A stretch of DNA of 64,000 nucleotides. It comes from Paraburkholderia caffeinilytica. Lineage in GTDB: Bacteria > Pseudomonadota > Gammaproteobacteria > Burkholderiales > Burkholderiaceae. Location of the stretch: NCBI RefSeq assembly GCF_003368325.1, contig NZ_CP031466.1, positions 1,240,001 through 1,304,000 on the forward strand, in the 5' to 3' direction. Below, piece by piece: positions 35,107-44,532 of the stretch (position 1 is the first letter of the stretch; every line of letters starts with the position of its first letter). The position numbers and the translations under genes are program-made. A model generated the notes under the pieces. It saw only the letters and a list, made by a program, of their open reading frames with translations, was not told the DNA's origin and searched no databases.

Positions 35107-36696
35107 TCAGTGCGCGCCCGCCGCGCCCGCGCCGCCACCCCTGGCCGGCTTCGTGATCCAGATCAGCGGAATGATCAGAATGAAAATGATCGCCGACACA
35201 TAGAAGATGTCGTTCAGGCCCATCATCGCGGCCTGGGTGTTCACCGTGAAATCGAATAGCGCGTGCGCCGATTGCGGATTCAGCTGCAGCAGCGACTGGG
35301 TCGAATCGATCTGCTGGTTGAACAGCGGGTTGTTCACGGTAGCCTGTTCAGTGAGCCGTTCATGGTGCAGCACTGTGCGGTTGTTCCACTCGTTGCCGGC
35401 GATCGACGTGCCCACCGCGCCGCAAAACACCCGCACGAAATTCGACAGGCCGGCGGCCGCCGGAATCCTGTGCGGCGGCTGGCCCGACAGAATGATCGCC
35501 GTCAGCGGCACGAAAAACAGCGCCATCGGAATGCCTTGCAGCAGCGTGGGGAGCACGAGGTGCCACGTGTCGATTTCGATCACGTACTTCGAGCGCATAT
35601 AAAACACGATCGCAAAGCCGATAAACGCGAGGGTCGCGATGATGCGCGCGTCCGAGCGCGGCAGCACGCGGCCCATGACCGGCGCGAGCAGCACCGCGAA
35701 GACGCCGAGCGGCGCGGTGACGAGGCCGGCATCCACGGAGCGGTAGTTCAGATATTCCTGCATCCATTGCGGCAGCAGCACCAGATTGCCGAAGAACACG
35801 CCGTACGCGACCGAAATCGCAATCGTGCCGCCGAGAAAATTGCGCTGCTGGAACAGACGCAAATCGACGATCGGATTTTCTTCGGTCAATTCCCACACGA
35901 GGAAGAACGCGAAACTGATCAGCGCCGTGATGCCGAGAATCACGATCACCGGCGACGAAAACCAGTCGAGATCCTTGCCCTTGTCGAGCATGATCTGCAG
36001 CGAGGCGACCCACGTGATCAGCAGGCCGAGCCCGACCACGTCGATGGGTGGCTTGCGGGTTGCCGACTCGCGCGTGCGATAGATCATCCACGTCACGCCG
36101 GCCGCGAAAATGCCGACCGGGATGTTGATGTAGAAGATCCACGACCAGCTGTAGCTATCCGTGATCCAGCCGCCGAGCGCGGGACCCGCAATCGGGCCGA
36201 CGGTGGCCGTCATGGCCCATAGCGCGAGCGCGGTCGACGATTTCTCCTTGGGATACGAGCCGAGCAGAATCGCTTGCGAGAGCGGAATCAGCGGGCCGGC
36301 CACCGCGCCCTGGAACACCCGTGCGACCAGCAGGATCGGCAGCGTAGGCGCAATGCCGCACAACCACGAAGCCAGCACGAACATCAGAATCGCGCCGACA
36401 AACAGCTTGACCTGGCCGATGCGTTGCGTGAGCCAGCCGGTCAGCGGAATCGAGACGGCATTGGCCGCGGCGAACACGGTGATGACCCACGTGCCTTCAT
36501 CGACCGAGACGCCGAGGTTGCCCGAAATGGTCGGAATCGCGACGTTCGCAATCGACGTGTCGAGCACGTTCATGAAAGTGGCGAGCGCAACGGCGATGGT
36601 CGCCAGAACCAGTTTGCCGCCGTGCAGCGGCGGGGGCGGCGCAGGCGGTGCAGGTGGTGCAGGTGGGGCGGCAGGCGCGGAAGCGGGCTGGCTCAA
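35107..36696 (-). CDS. DHA2-family multidrug MFS pump (EmrB-like)
   Basis: A 529-residue, 14-helix DHA2 transporter. A Pro/Ala-rich cytoplasmic N-terminus is followed by FMNVLDTSIANVAIPTI in helix 1, GWLTQRIGQVKLF, ARVFQGAVAGPLIPLSQA (motif C region), and a long periplasmic loop before the last helix. EmrB-type pumps export drugs through EmrA/TolC partners; no emrA gene is adjacent. I place the start at TTG 36696, which has GGAG 6 nt upstream. An ATG at 36744 with a weaker site is the alternative. Confidence 0.88.
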   Translation of the reverse strand: MSQPASAPAAPPAPPAPPAPPPPLHGGKLVLATIAVALATFMNVLDTSIANVAIPTISGNLGVSVDEGTWVITVFAAANAVSIPLTGWLTQRIGQVKLFVGAILMFVLASWLCGIAPTLPILLVARVFQGAVAGPLIPLSQAILLGSYPKEKSSTALALWAMTATVGPIAGPALGGWITDSYSWSWIFYINIPVGIFAAGVTWMIYRTRESATRKPPIDVVGLGLLITWVASLQIMLDKGKDLDWFSSPVIVILGITALISFAFFLVWELTEENPIVDLRLFQQRNFLGGTIAISVAYGVFFGNLVLLPQWMQEYLNYRSVDAGLVTAPLGVFAVLLAPVMGRVLPRSDARIIATLAFIGFAIVFYMRSKYVIEIDTWHLVLPTLLQGIPMALFFVPLTAIILSGQPPHRIPAAAGLSNFVRVFCGAVGTSIAGNEWNNRTVLHHERLTEQATVNNPLFNQQIDSTQSLLQLNPQSAHALFDFTVNTQAAMMGLNDIFYVSAIIFILIIPLIWITKPARGGGAGAAGAH

Positions 36697-36971
36697 ACGA
36701 TTCTCCGGATGGCGATGCGACGAACGTTGGGCGCGGCGTTCCATTCACCACCCGGGCAATGAGCCGGGCGGCCGATCGAATGCTCGCAAAAAAGCATACC
36801 TGCATTCGTGTTTTGGCGTCGTCGATCCATGCAGGCCGGACGGCAGAAACCGGCCCGGCAGCGTATGCTCCCGGCTGAGGCTGCATGGAGCGGCACGAAG
36901 CGGCGTGGGGCCGCCCGCGCCTGCGAAAACACGAACCACACGTACAGCGAGTACAGAGAAAGGGATTGAAT

Positions 36972-37631
36972 ATGGCCTGGGAGCAATTCGAACACGGCTG
37001 GCGGCGCGCGCCGGCGACAACGCCGGCCAAGGCGCTGGTGGTGCTGATGCACGGCGTGGGCAGCAACGCGCGCGATCTGATGCCGCTCGCGGACATCTGG
37101 AGCGAGAGCCTGCCGGACGTGGCGTTTACATCGCTCGACGGCACCGACGCGTTCGACGGCGGCTTTGGCGGACGCCAGTGGTTCAGCCTGCGCGACGTCA
37201 GCGAGGGCAATCGCGAGGCGCGCGTGGCGGCCGCCTATCCGGCATTGCGGCGCATGCTCGAGGCGGAACTGGCGCACTGGCGTCTTTCTTTCGATCGCCT
37301 TGCACTGGTCGGTTTCTCGCAAGGCTCGATCATGGCGATGCATCACGTGGCGACCAGCGCGGAAGGTGCGGCCGCCGTCGTCGCGTATTCGGGGCGGCTC
37401 GCCTCGTCGATCGTCGCGCAAAACGGCACGCCGCTCACGCTCGTGCACGGCGAAGCAGACGAAGTGATCCCGGTCCGGGAACTGGAATACGCCGCGGATG
37501 CCTTCAGCAACGCCGGCTATGCCGTCGACGCCTACGCCTTGCCCGGCATCGGCCACACCATCGACGCGGACGGCGTCGAGCTCGGCAAACAGGCGCTGGA
37601 ACATGCGCTTGGCACTTTGTCGCGCGACTGA
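36972..37631 (+). CDS. Carboxylesterase/phospholipase-type alpha/beta hydrolase
   Basis: A 219-residue single-domain hydrolase of the YpfH/carboxylesterase-2 type. The catalytic triad is Ser116 in VGFSQGS, Asp163 in HGEADEVIP and His195 in GIGHTID. The oxyanion segment is LMHGVGSNARD. It is cytosolic, with no signal peptide. It is divergent from the MFS pump. The substrate is unknown; small esters or lysophospholipids are typical. Confidence 0.88.
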   Translation: MAWEQFEHGWRRAPATTPAKALVVLMHGVGSNARDLMPLADIWSESLPDVAFTSLDGTDAFDGGFGGRQWFSLRDVSEGNREARVAAAYPALRRMLEAELAHWRLSFDRLALVGFSQGSIMAMHHVATSAEGAAAVVAYSGRLASSIVAQNGTPLTLVHGEADEVIPVRELEYAADAFSNAGYAVDAYALPGIGHTIDADGVELGKQALEHALGTLSRD

Positions 37632-37822
37632 CACGGTCCCAATTGAAAAGTGGCCCTAAAGATTCTGATCTGCTTGCCGTTAACTAGTCATTAGCATGAA
37701 AATCACCCCCGCCGCGCGGATCGCGCAACGCCCATCCAGGCGTGCCAAGCGGTTCGGGTAACCGGGGGCGCATTTTTCAGACTGCCCGCAAAGGGCGGAT
37801 AACGACACATCAGAGCCTCCCT

Positions 37823-38875
37823 ATGGCCAGACCGACGCCGTATTACCCGCTTTTCGATCGACTGTTCCGTCATTCCGTGGCGGTGGACCTCGGCACGGCC
37901 AATACCCTCATCTATACCGACAACGGCGGCATCGTGCTGAACGAGCCGTCCGTCGTGGCGTTCCAGAAAGAGTCCGCCGCCGGGCAAAAACGCGTGACGG
38001 CCGTGGGCACCGAGGCGCGCCAGCTGCTCGGCCGCGCGCCGGGTAACGTCGAAGCCATACGGCCGATGCGGCACGGCGTGATCGCCAATTTTTCCGCCGC
38101 CGAGCAGATGATCCGGCAATTCGTCGACATGGCCCGCCCGCGGCCGCTGTTCAGCCGGCGCGCCGCGTTCACCGTGTGCGTGCCGGCGGGCGCAACCCAG
38201 GTCGAGCGTCGCGCGATCAAGGAAGCCGCGGTGGCGGCCGGCGCGTGGAAGGTCAGTCTGATCGGCGAATCGCTGGCGTCGGCGGTCGGAGCGGGCCTGC
38301 CGGTGTCGGAGGCGACTGGCTCGATGGTGGTCGACATCGGCGGCGGCACGACCGAAGTCGGCGTGATCTCGCTCGGCGGCCTCGCGTATAGCGGCGCGAT
38401 TCGCGTGGGCGGCGACAGTTTCGACATGGCGATCGTCAGCTACGTGCGCAACCTGTACGGCGTGCTGCTCGGCGAGCAAACCGCCGAACACGTCAAGAAA
38501 GGCATCGGCTCGGCCGTACGCGACGTGCCGGTCGAACATATGAACGCGACCGGGCGGAGCGTCGAGGATGGTTTGCCGCGCACGGTTCAACTGAGCAACC
38601 ACGACGTCGCCGATGCGATCGAGGGCCCGCTGCGTCAGGTGATCGGCGCTGTGAAGCGCGCGCTTGAAACGGCGCCGGCCGAACTGGTGACCGATATTGC
38701 CCACAGCGGCATCGTGCTGACCGGCGGTGGCGCGCTGCTCGGCAATCTGGGCCGCCGCCTGACCAACGAACTCGGGCTCGAGGTCCGCGTCGCCGATGAA
38801 CCGCTCACTTGCGCGGTACGTGGCGCGGGCGCGGCAGCCGCCGCAGGTTTGCTCGACGACAGTGCCTACGAATGA
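37823..38875 (+). CDS. MreB-like actin-family protein
   Basis: A 350-residue MreB/Mbl-family protein. Phosphate-1 motif VDLGTANTLIY is at 21-31, phosphate-2 is VDIGGGTTEVGVISLGG, and the adenosine motif is GIVLTGGGALLGNLG. It stands alone, without mreC, mreD, pbp2 or rodA next to it, so it is probably an accessory paralogue rather than the cell-shape mreB itself. The start at 37823 gives the usual length. The ribosome site is weak. Confidence 0.88.
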   Translation: MARPTPYYPLFDRLFRHSVAVDLGTANTLIYTDNGGIVLNEPSVVAFQKESAAGQKRVTAVGTEARQLLGRAPGNVEAIRPMRHGVIANFSAAEQMIRQFVDMARPRPLFSRRAAFTVCVPAGATQVERRAIKEAAVAAGAWKVSLIGESLASAVGAGLPVSEATGSMVVDIGGGTTEVGVISLGGLAYSGAIRVGGDSFDMAIVSYVRNLYGVLLGEQTAEHVKKGIGSAVRDVPVEHMNATGRSVEDGLPRTVQLSNHDVADAIEGPLRQVIGAVKRALETAPAELVTDIAHSGIVLTGGGALLGNLGRRLTNELGLEVRVADEPLTCAVRGAGAAAAAGLLDDSAYE

Positions 38876-39074
38876 TTTGACGGAGAACGTGCCGCGCGCC
38901 GTGTAGCGGGCAGGGAGCAGGGAGCCGAACGAGCCTCGGCGCATGTTGAATGCCTGTGTGACAATACGCTCCGCATCCCAATTTCCGGGACGTGAACGCG
39001 CTTTCCTCGTCGAATCCATTTCCAGCCGGCGCCGCCGACGGTTTTAGCCGTTGCCGTGCCGTCCGTGACCACCC

Positions 39075-39938
39075 GTGAATCAATCCGTTTCCGCTTCGTC
39101 CTCGTCCTCGTCTGCTTCACCGTCCTTTATCGAACTGCATAGCGGCCTGCGCATGCCCTATGTGGAAGCCGGGGAGGGCGAGTTGCTGCTGTTCGTGCAT
39201 GGCTCGCTGTGCGACTACCGCTATTGGCAGCCGCAACTCGCGGGTCTGTCGAAGCAATACCGCTGCGTATCGGTGAGTCTCACGCATTACTGGCCGGTGA
39301 CGGATACCGAGCCTGGCCAGCCGTTCAGCTGGAGCGAACATGCGGACGACGTGGCCGAATTCATCGATCGTTTCGGCGCCGGGCCGGCGCACGTGGTGGG
39401 TCATTCGCGCGGCGGGTGCGTCGCATTTCATTTCGCGCGGCGCCATCCGCAGTACGTGCGCACGTTGACGCTCGCCGACCCGGGCGGTCCGTTGCAGATC
39501 GCCGGGCGAGCGCCCGCGAGTTTGCCGGAGACCGTGAACGCGTTGCGCGCAAAAGCCGCGCAACTGATCGAAACAGGCGAGGTGGAAGCCGGCTTGCAAC
39601 TGTTCGTCGATTCGGTGAGCCGCCCTGGTTTCTGGGCGATGAGCACGCCGGGTTTTCGCAGGATGGCGACCGACAACGCGCACACCCTCGCACGTCAATT
39701 TCGCGACCCGTTGCCGGCTTACGTACCCGGGCAGGCGGCCGAAGTGCGCTGCCCGGTACTGTTGATCGACGGCGAAAAAAGCCCCGACATGTTCCGCCGC
39801 ACGGCGGCGGCGCTGCAAACGTGGCTGCCGGATTCGCGCCGCGAAACGGTGCGTGGCGCCTCGCACGGGATGAACCTCGCGCATCCGGCTGCGTTCAATC
39901 GCTACGTCGACGAGTTCATTCGTTCAGTGGACGTTTGA
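39075..39938 (+). CDS. Alpha/beta hydrolase
   Basis: A 287-residue alpha/beta hydrolase. The nucleophile is Ser111 in VGHSRGG, the oxyanion region LLLFVHGSLCDYRYW, the acid residue in LIDGEKSPD and the histidine in RGASHGMNLAHP. It starts at GTG 39075 with a run of serines after the start and no obvious ribosome site, so the true start may be a little downstream. It has no recognisable partner genes. Confidence 0.82.
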   Translation: MNQSVSASSSSSSASPSFIELHSGLRMPYVEAGEGELLLFVHGSLCDYRYWQPQLAGLSKQYRCVSVSLTHYWPVTDTEPGQPFSWSEHADDVAEFIDRFGAGPAHVVGHSRGGCVAFHFARRHPQYVRTLTLADPGGPLQIAGRAPASLPETVNALRAKAAQLIETGEVEAGLQLFVDSVSRPGFWAMSTPGFRRMATDNAHTLARQFRDPLPAYVPGQAAEVRCPVLLIDGEKSPDMFRRTAAALQTWLPDSRRETVRGASHGMNLAHPAAFNRYVDEFIRSVDV

Positions 39939-39952
39939 ATCACCGGTGCAGT

Positions 39953-40354
39953 TCAAGCCTTGCGATGCGCGTCTTTATCGAGCGCGAGTTCCGCCGCTTC
40001 GCCAACGAGGCCGTGGTAGTACAGATGCACGCCGATCGCGAGCGAGTCGTTGCGAATTTCGTGGAAGGCTTTCCATGCCTTCACGGGGTCCTTGAACAGC
40101 AGATAGTGCGCTTCCTGCGCGATCAGATCCGCGACTTCATGCAGGCCGTGGCCGTGCAGCACATCCACTAGCGTATCGAGGCTGCGATGGGTACGCGCGT
40201 CGGTACGCGGGTAGAGCATATGCAGCACCGCCACGTCTTGTGTCTTCAGCGCCGCCGACAACGCCACGACGATGTCCTGATGATTCAGCGCGGTGACGAT
40301 CTTGTCTTCGTTGTGGACATGATCCGGAAACAGCGTTTCGAGAGAGGCATTCAT
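39953..40354 (-). CDS. Conserved small hypothetical protein
   Basis: A 133-residue, mainly helical soluble protein (MNASLETLFPDHVHNEDKI) rich in His and Leu, without membrane segments or a known signature. AGGAAGGA lies 6 nt before the ATG at 40354. An intrinsic terminator stands 29 nt upstream of the start on the same strand, which suggests regulated read-through. The gene is convergent with the hydrolase at 39075-39938, 14 bp apart. Function not recognised. Confidence 0.7.
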   Translation of the reverse strand: MNASLETLFPDHVHNEDKIVTALNHQDIVVALSAALKTQDVAVLHMLYPRTDARTHRSLDTLVDVLHGHGLHEVADLIAQEAHYLLFKDPVKAWKAFHEIRNDSLAIGVHLYYHGLVGEAAELALDKDAHRKA

Positions 40355-40382
40355 CTGGTCCTTCCTGTTCTTCTGGCTGATT

Positions 40383-40410
40383 AAAAAGGCCCGCCGAAGG
40401 ACGGCGGGCC
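40383..40410 (-). terminator. Intrinsic terminator upstream of the small gene at 39953-40354
   Basis: Read on the minus strand it is a perfect 9-bp GC-rich stem (GGCCCGCCG, 5-nt loop, CGGCGGGCC; 40388-40410) followed at once by five T residues (40387-40383). This is a textbook Rho-independent terminator. It ends 28 nt before the ATG of the gene it would cut off from its promoter, so it is either an attenuator or the 3' end of a small RNA. Confidence 0.8.
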
Positions 40411-40787
40411 AAAGACAGCGATGTGTTCGCAGGGGAAGCAAAACACGGATTCAGTATCGCAGAGCGGCGTTGCTTGCGCAGCCTGGCTACAGCAAAACAT
40501 TGTTGCAGTACGCGCACTCACTTTCATCTGGTTGGCGAGACCGCTTTGTAGATTGCGTGTGGTTCCGTACCGCGTACTTCCGTTTGTTTCCGCGTGTTTC
40601 TGGCGATTACGCCGATTCTTCCGCCAACGAATGTTGCGCCAGCCGAGATGGATTGTTGCGATCAATCGCCGCAATCAATGCGCTTTCGAACCGTAGAATG
40701 CGCAGCGGAGCCTGAGCATGCCACGCGGCGACCCGACGATCGCGCATGCCGGCATGTGTGCGATGTGAAAGTAAAAGGAATGTGTAG
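40411..40787. other. Intergenic region upstream of citrate synthase
   Basis: The rest of the divergent spacer before citrate synthase. It holds no supported protein gene. On the minus strand it would encode the leader or small RNA ending at the terminator at 40383-40410; on the plus strand, the citrate synthase promoter. No box pair was clear enough to call. Confidence 0.4.
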
Positions 40788-42086
40788 ATGAACTCGAAGA
40801 CACACGCAACGCTGAGCTTTTCCGACAGCGATCAGACGATTGATTTGCCCATTTATCAGGGCACGCTCGGGCCGGATGTCATCGACATCCGCAAGCTGTA
40901 CGGCCAGACCGGCAAGTTCACGTACGACCCGGGTTTCATGTCGACGGCGGCATGCAATTCCGAAATCACGTATATCGACGGTGACAAAGGCGAGCTGCTG
41001 TACCGCGGTTATCCGATCGACAATCTGGCGCAAAACGCCGACTTCCTCGAAACCTGCTACCTGCTGCTGAAGGGCGAGCTGCCGGATGCGCAGCAGAAGG
41101 AAGAATTCGTCAACACCGTCACGCTGCACACGATGGTGCATGAGCAGATGCATTTCTTTTTCCGCGGTTTCCGTCGCGACGCGCACCCGATGGCGATTCT
41201 GGTCGCGGCGGTTGGCGCACTGTCGGCGTTCTATCACGACTCGCTCGACATCAATAATCCGCAGCATCGCGACGTATCCGCGATCCGCATGATCGCGAAA
41301 CTGCCGACGCTGGTCGCGATGGCGTACAAGTACACCGTGGGCCAGCCCTTCGTCTATCCGAAGAACGACCTGTCGTACAGTGCGAATTTCATGCGGATGA
41401 TGTTCGCCAATCCGGCGGAAGAGTACGAGGTCAACGACGTGCTGGTGCGCGCGCTGGATCGCATTCTGATTCTGCATGCGGACCACGAACAGAATGCGTC
41501 GACCTCGACGGTTCGTCTGGCGGGTTCGTCGGGCGCCAATCCGTTCGCGTGTATCGCGGCCGGTATCGCGTGTCTGTGGGGCCCGGCGCACGGTGGTGCG
41601 AACGAAGCCGCACTGAACATGCTGGAAGAAATCGGCTCGGTCGACAACATTCCTGAGTTCATTGCGAAAGTGAAGGACAAGAACTCCGGCGTGAAGCTGA
41701 TGGGCTTCGGTCACCGCGTCTACAAGAACTACGATCCGCGTGCGAAGCTGATGCGCGAAACCTGCCATGAAGTGCTGGAAGAGCTGGGCCTGCACGACGA
41801 CCCGCTGTTCAAGCTCGCGATGGCGCTGGAAAAGATCGCGCTGGAAGACGAATACTTCGTGTCGCGCAAGCTGTACCCGAACGTCGACTTCTACTCGGGC
41901 ATCGTGCAGCGCGCGCTGGGTATCCCGACGTCGATGTTCACGTGTATCTTCGCGATGGCGCGCACGGTTGGCTGGATTGCGCAGTGGAACGAAATGATCG
42001 CCGATCCCGAGCAGAAGATTGGCCGGCCGCGGCAGTTGTTTGTCGGAGAGACGCAGCGCGAGGCTTTGCCGCTTGGCAAGCGATAA
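40788..42086 (+). CDS. gltA: Citrate synthase (type II, hexameric class)
   Basis: A 432-residue citrate synthase, condensing oxaloacetate and acetyl-CoA. Active-site segments are [28 protein letters not shown] and [36 protein letters not shown] is the usual end. AAGGAA precedes the ATG. It stands alone, while the housekeeping gltA of Burkholderia usually lies beside the succinate dehydrogenase genes and differs in sequence, so this may be a second citrate synthase. That point is inferred. Confidence 0.93.
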   Translation: MNSKTHATLSFSDSDQTIDLPIYQGTLGPDVIDIRKLYGQTGKFTYDPGFMSTAACNSEITYIDGDKGELLYRGYPIDNLAQNADFLETCYLLLKGELPDAQQKEEFVNTVTLHTMVHEQMHFFFRGFRRDAHPMAILVAAVGALSAFYHDSLDINNPQHRDVSAIRMIAKLPTLVAMAYKYTVGQPFVYPKNDLSYSANFMRMMFANPAEEYEVNDVLVRALDRILILHADHEQNASTSTVRLAGSSGANPFACIAAGIACLWGPAHGGANEAALNMLEEIGSVDNIPEFIAKVKDKNSGVKLMGFGHRVYKNYDPRAKLMRETCHEVLEELGLHDDPLFKLAMALEKIALEDEYFVSRKLYPNVDFYSGIVQRALGIPTSMFTCIFAMARTVGWIAQWNEMIADPEQKIGRPRQLFVGETQREALPLGKR

Positions 42087-42110
42087 AGAAGCGGGGTTTT
42101 GCCTCTGCTG

Positions 42111-42146
42111 CGCTTTTAGTCTCGCTTTTAGTCTCGCTTTTAGTCT
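42111..42146. repeat. 12-bp direct repeat x3 after citrate synthase
   Basis: Three perfect copies of CGCTTTTAGTCT lie 25-60 bp after the citrate synthase stop. No function is evident. Confidence 0.9.
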
Positions 42147-42192
42147 GTATGCCAGCGGCGCTGGGCTTTCCTTGAGTTGTTAGTGGTCCATG

Positions 42193-42219
42193 AGCGCCGC
42201 CCCTATGCGGGGCGGCGCT
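42193..42219. terminator. Hairpin between two convergent genes
   Basis: A perfect 11-bp stem, AGCGCCGCCCC with its complement GGGGCGGCGCT, around a TATGC loop. It lies between the convergent citrate synthase and amylo-alpha-1,6-glucosidase genes and is followed on the plus strand by a moderately T-rich stretch. It may end transcription from one or both sides. The right arm is part of a repeat also found at 44765-44792. Confidence 0.55.
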
Positions 42220-42233
42220 TACTTTCCTTGCCG
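42206..42233 (+). repeat. 28-bp dispersed repeat, copy 1
   Basis: The element beginning TGCGGGGCGGC and ending TTGCCG occurs here and at 44765-44792 in the same orientation, with 25 of 28 positions identical. The copies lie just outside the two ends of the glucosidase gene. It looks like a member of a small intergenic repeat family. Confidence 0.7.
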
Positions 42234-42249
42234 CCGCGAAGGCGAGGTT

Positions 42250-44532
42250 CTACAGAAGGGCGACCACCCGCACGTCGCCTTGTTCGGCGGCCGACGCGAC
42301 CACCTTGTCGCCGATCCGCCGGAACGTGATCGACACCGACGAGTCGCCCACCTTCAGATCGCCGACTTCGAGCCAGTCGATGCCCTCGGGCAGCATGGGC
42401 TGCTCGATCACGACTTCGCGCCGCTCCGCGTCGATCGTGATGCCCAGACAGGCTTCGAGCATCATGAACGGCGAGCCCGCTGCCCAGGCTTGCGGCAGGC
42501 AAGCGACCGGATAGGCGGTGGGCGGCTCGCCTCGCCGCCGCGGAAAACCGCAGAACAGCTCGGGCAGGCGCATGTCGAAATTGACCGCCGCCTGAAACAG
42601 CGCCTGCAACAGCCGCACGGCCGCCGCCTTGCCGCCGTAGCGCGACAAGCCGCGTGCACAGAGCGCGTTGTCATGCGGCCAGACCGAGCCGTTGTGGTAT
42701 GCCATCGGGTTGAAGCGCGCCTGGCTTGCGGCCAGCGTGCGCACGCCCCAGCCGGTATGGAACAGCGTGGAGTCGAGTGCGTGCACCACCGCTTCGCCGC
42801 GCTCGCGCGACGGCAGACCGAAGGCCAGCAAGTGCCCCGCATTCGACGCCATCACGCGGCACAGTTCGCCATGGCCGTCGAGCGCGATGCCATAGAAACC
42901 GGACTCTTCCATCCAGTACTTTTCTTCGACGCACTGACGGATTTTCTTTGCGCGCTCGCTGTATTGCTTTGCCTGATCGTGCAGGCCGCGCAGCTTGGCG
43001 AAGTGAGCCATCGTATCGAAGGCGGCACTCGCATATGCCTGCACTTCGACGAGCGCGATCGGACCGTCGGGGAAACGGCCGTCGGCGTGGAAGACCGAAT
43101 CGTGGCTGTCCTTCCAGCCTTGATTGGCGAGACCGCCGTCGGACTCGCGCTGATAGTCCAGCAGACCATGGCGATTCTTGTCGCACACGCCCGCGACCCA
43201 CTGCGCCGCACGCTCCAGCGCCGGCCACAACTCGTCGACCAGCGTGAGATCGCCCGTGCGTGCCGCGTAGGCGCCGGCCAGCACGATGAAGAGCGGCGTG
43301 CTGTCGACGCCGCCGTAGTACAACGCGAAGGGCACTTCGCCGGTGGCGGCCATTTCGCCCTTGCGCATCTCGTGCATGATCTTGCCGGGCGCCGCGTCAC
43401 GAAACGGCGAATTCTCGCGTGCCTGATGTTCGGCGAGAAAGCGCAGCACGCCCGCGGCCAGATTCGGTTGCAGCCACAGCGTCTGCAACGATGTGATGAT
43501 CGCATCGCGGCCGAACGGCGTTGAAAACCACGGGATACCGGCGTAGGGATAGGGGCCGGTGGCGAGATCGGTGGTCAGCAAACCGAGGTCGGCAAGCGAG
43601 CGGTCGATCCACGCGTTGAAGAGCGGATTGCTCGAACGCACCCGCGCGGTGACTCGGCGCCGTTCACGCATCACCAGGTGGGCGTCGACCAGTGCGGCGC
43701 GCACGGCCGCGCGGCCGACGCGCGGACGCTTCGCATCGATTTGCGACAGATGGGCTTCGCTCACCGCGTGCGTGGGTTGTGCGACGCCCGCGGACGGCTT
43801 GCCGGATTGCGCGACGACTTGCACCGAGACAGACAGATAGATCGACACGCATGCCTGCGCGGGCAGCTTGACGGTGTAGTCCGCGCGATCGGCGAAGAGC
43901 TTGTCCGGCTCCGGCGAGAAGGCGATCTGCACATTGCGCGCCACGTCGTCGAGACCGATATAGCCGAGCAGCACTTCACGGTTCTCGATGCGCGCCGCTT
44001 CGACACGGCCCTGTTTGTCGCGCTTGAGGCCGCGCACTTCGAACATGTCGCGAAAGTCGCTGGCGAAGGAGATGGACAGCGGCACGACGGCGTCGCTCGT
44101 GCCGTAGTTGGTGAGTTCGATGGCTTCGTTGAGCACCGTGCCCGAGAGCACGCGCACGCGTTCGACGTGGATCACGCCTTCCGGTGTGCTGTCGCCGCCG
44201 AGCGGCGGCAGGGGACGGTTGGTCAGATGCGCGGTAAACGAAGTGTTGTCGCTGCTGACGCTGCCTGACAGCAGCGAGGGCGCGCGGCCGCCGAAGGTAA
44301 GGCGCAGGCTCGAGAGAACGCGCGTGTCGTTGACGAACAGGCCGTCGTCGTGGCCTGTGATATCGCCGAGGGGGTCGTTGACGATAAAGGTGTCGCCAGA
44401 CTTCAGCACATGCTGCGTGGCGCTCGCGACGTTGAGATTTTCCGTCGGGATGAATGCGCCGTCCGGCTCGGGTTCGCGGTGGTCGATTCCACCCGAGTGG
44501 GACAGGCCGCCGAGGGCTTCTGGCTGCTGCAT
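42250..44532 (-). CDS. Amylo-alpha-1,6-glucosidase / glycogen-debranching-type enzyme
   Basis: A 760-residue protein. The N-terminal third is the glycogen-debranching N-domain (LKSGDTFIVNDPLGDITGHDDGLF, NDTRVLSSL). The rest is a GH-type (alpha/alpha)6 barrel with GIPWFSTPFGRDAIIT, YYGGVDSTPLF, GLANQGWKDSHDSVFH and NPMAYHNGSVWPHDNAL, the last two holding likely catalytic acids. Enzymes of this layout trim alpha-1,6 branches of glycogen-like or trehalose-linked glucans. No glg or tre genes are adjacent. It is a monocistronic unit with its own upstream spacer. Confidence 0.9.
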   Translation of the reverse strand: MQQPEALGGLSHSGGIDHREPEPDGAFIPTENLNVASATQHVLKSGDTFIVNDPLGDITGHDDGLFVNDTRVLSSLRLTFGGRAPSLLSGSVSSDNTSFTAHLTNRPLPPLGGDSTPEGVIHVERVRVLSGTVLNEAIELTNYGTSDAVVPLSISFASDFRDMFEVRGLKRDKQGRVEAARIENREVLLGYIGLDDVARNVQIAFSPEPDKLFADRADYTVKLPAQACVSIYLSVSVQVVAQSGKPSAGVAQPTHAVSEAHLSQIDAKRPRVGRAAVRAALVDAHLVMRERRRVTARVRSSNPLFNAWIDRSLADLGLLTTDLATGPYPYAGIPWFSTPFGRDAIITSLQTLWLQPNLAAGVLRFLAEHQARENSPFRDAAPGKIMHEMRKGEMAATGEVPFALYYGGVDSTPLFIVLAGAYAARTGDLTLVDELWPALERAAQWVAGVCDKNRHGLLDYQRESDGGLANQGWKDSHDSVFHADGRFPDGPIALVEVQAYASAAFDTMAHFAKLRGLHDQAKQYSERAKKIRQCVEEKYWMEESGFYGIALDGHGELCRVMASNAGHLLAFGLPSRERGEAVVHALDSTLFHTGWGVRTLAASQARFNPMAYHNGSVWPHDNALCARGLSRYGGKAAAVRLLQALFQAAVNFDMRLPELFCGFPRRRGEPPTAYPVACLPQAWAAGSPFMMLEACLGITIDAERREVVIEQPMLPEGIDWLEVGDLKVGDSSVSITFRRIGDKVVASAAEQGDVRVVALL

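Noticed and set aside
42190..43524. 444-codon open frame opposite the glucosidase gene
   Set aside because: No domain features and it overlaps catalytic segments of the real gene on the other strand.
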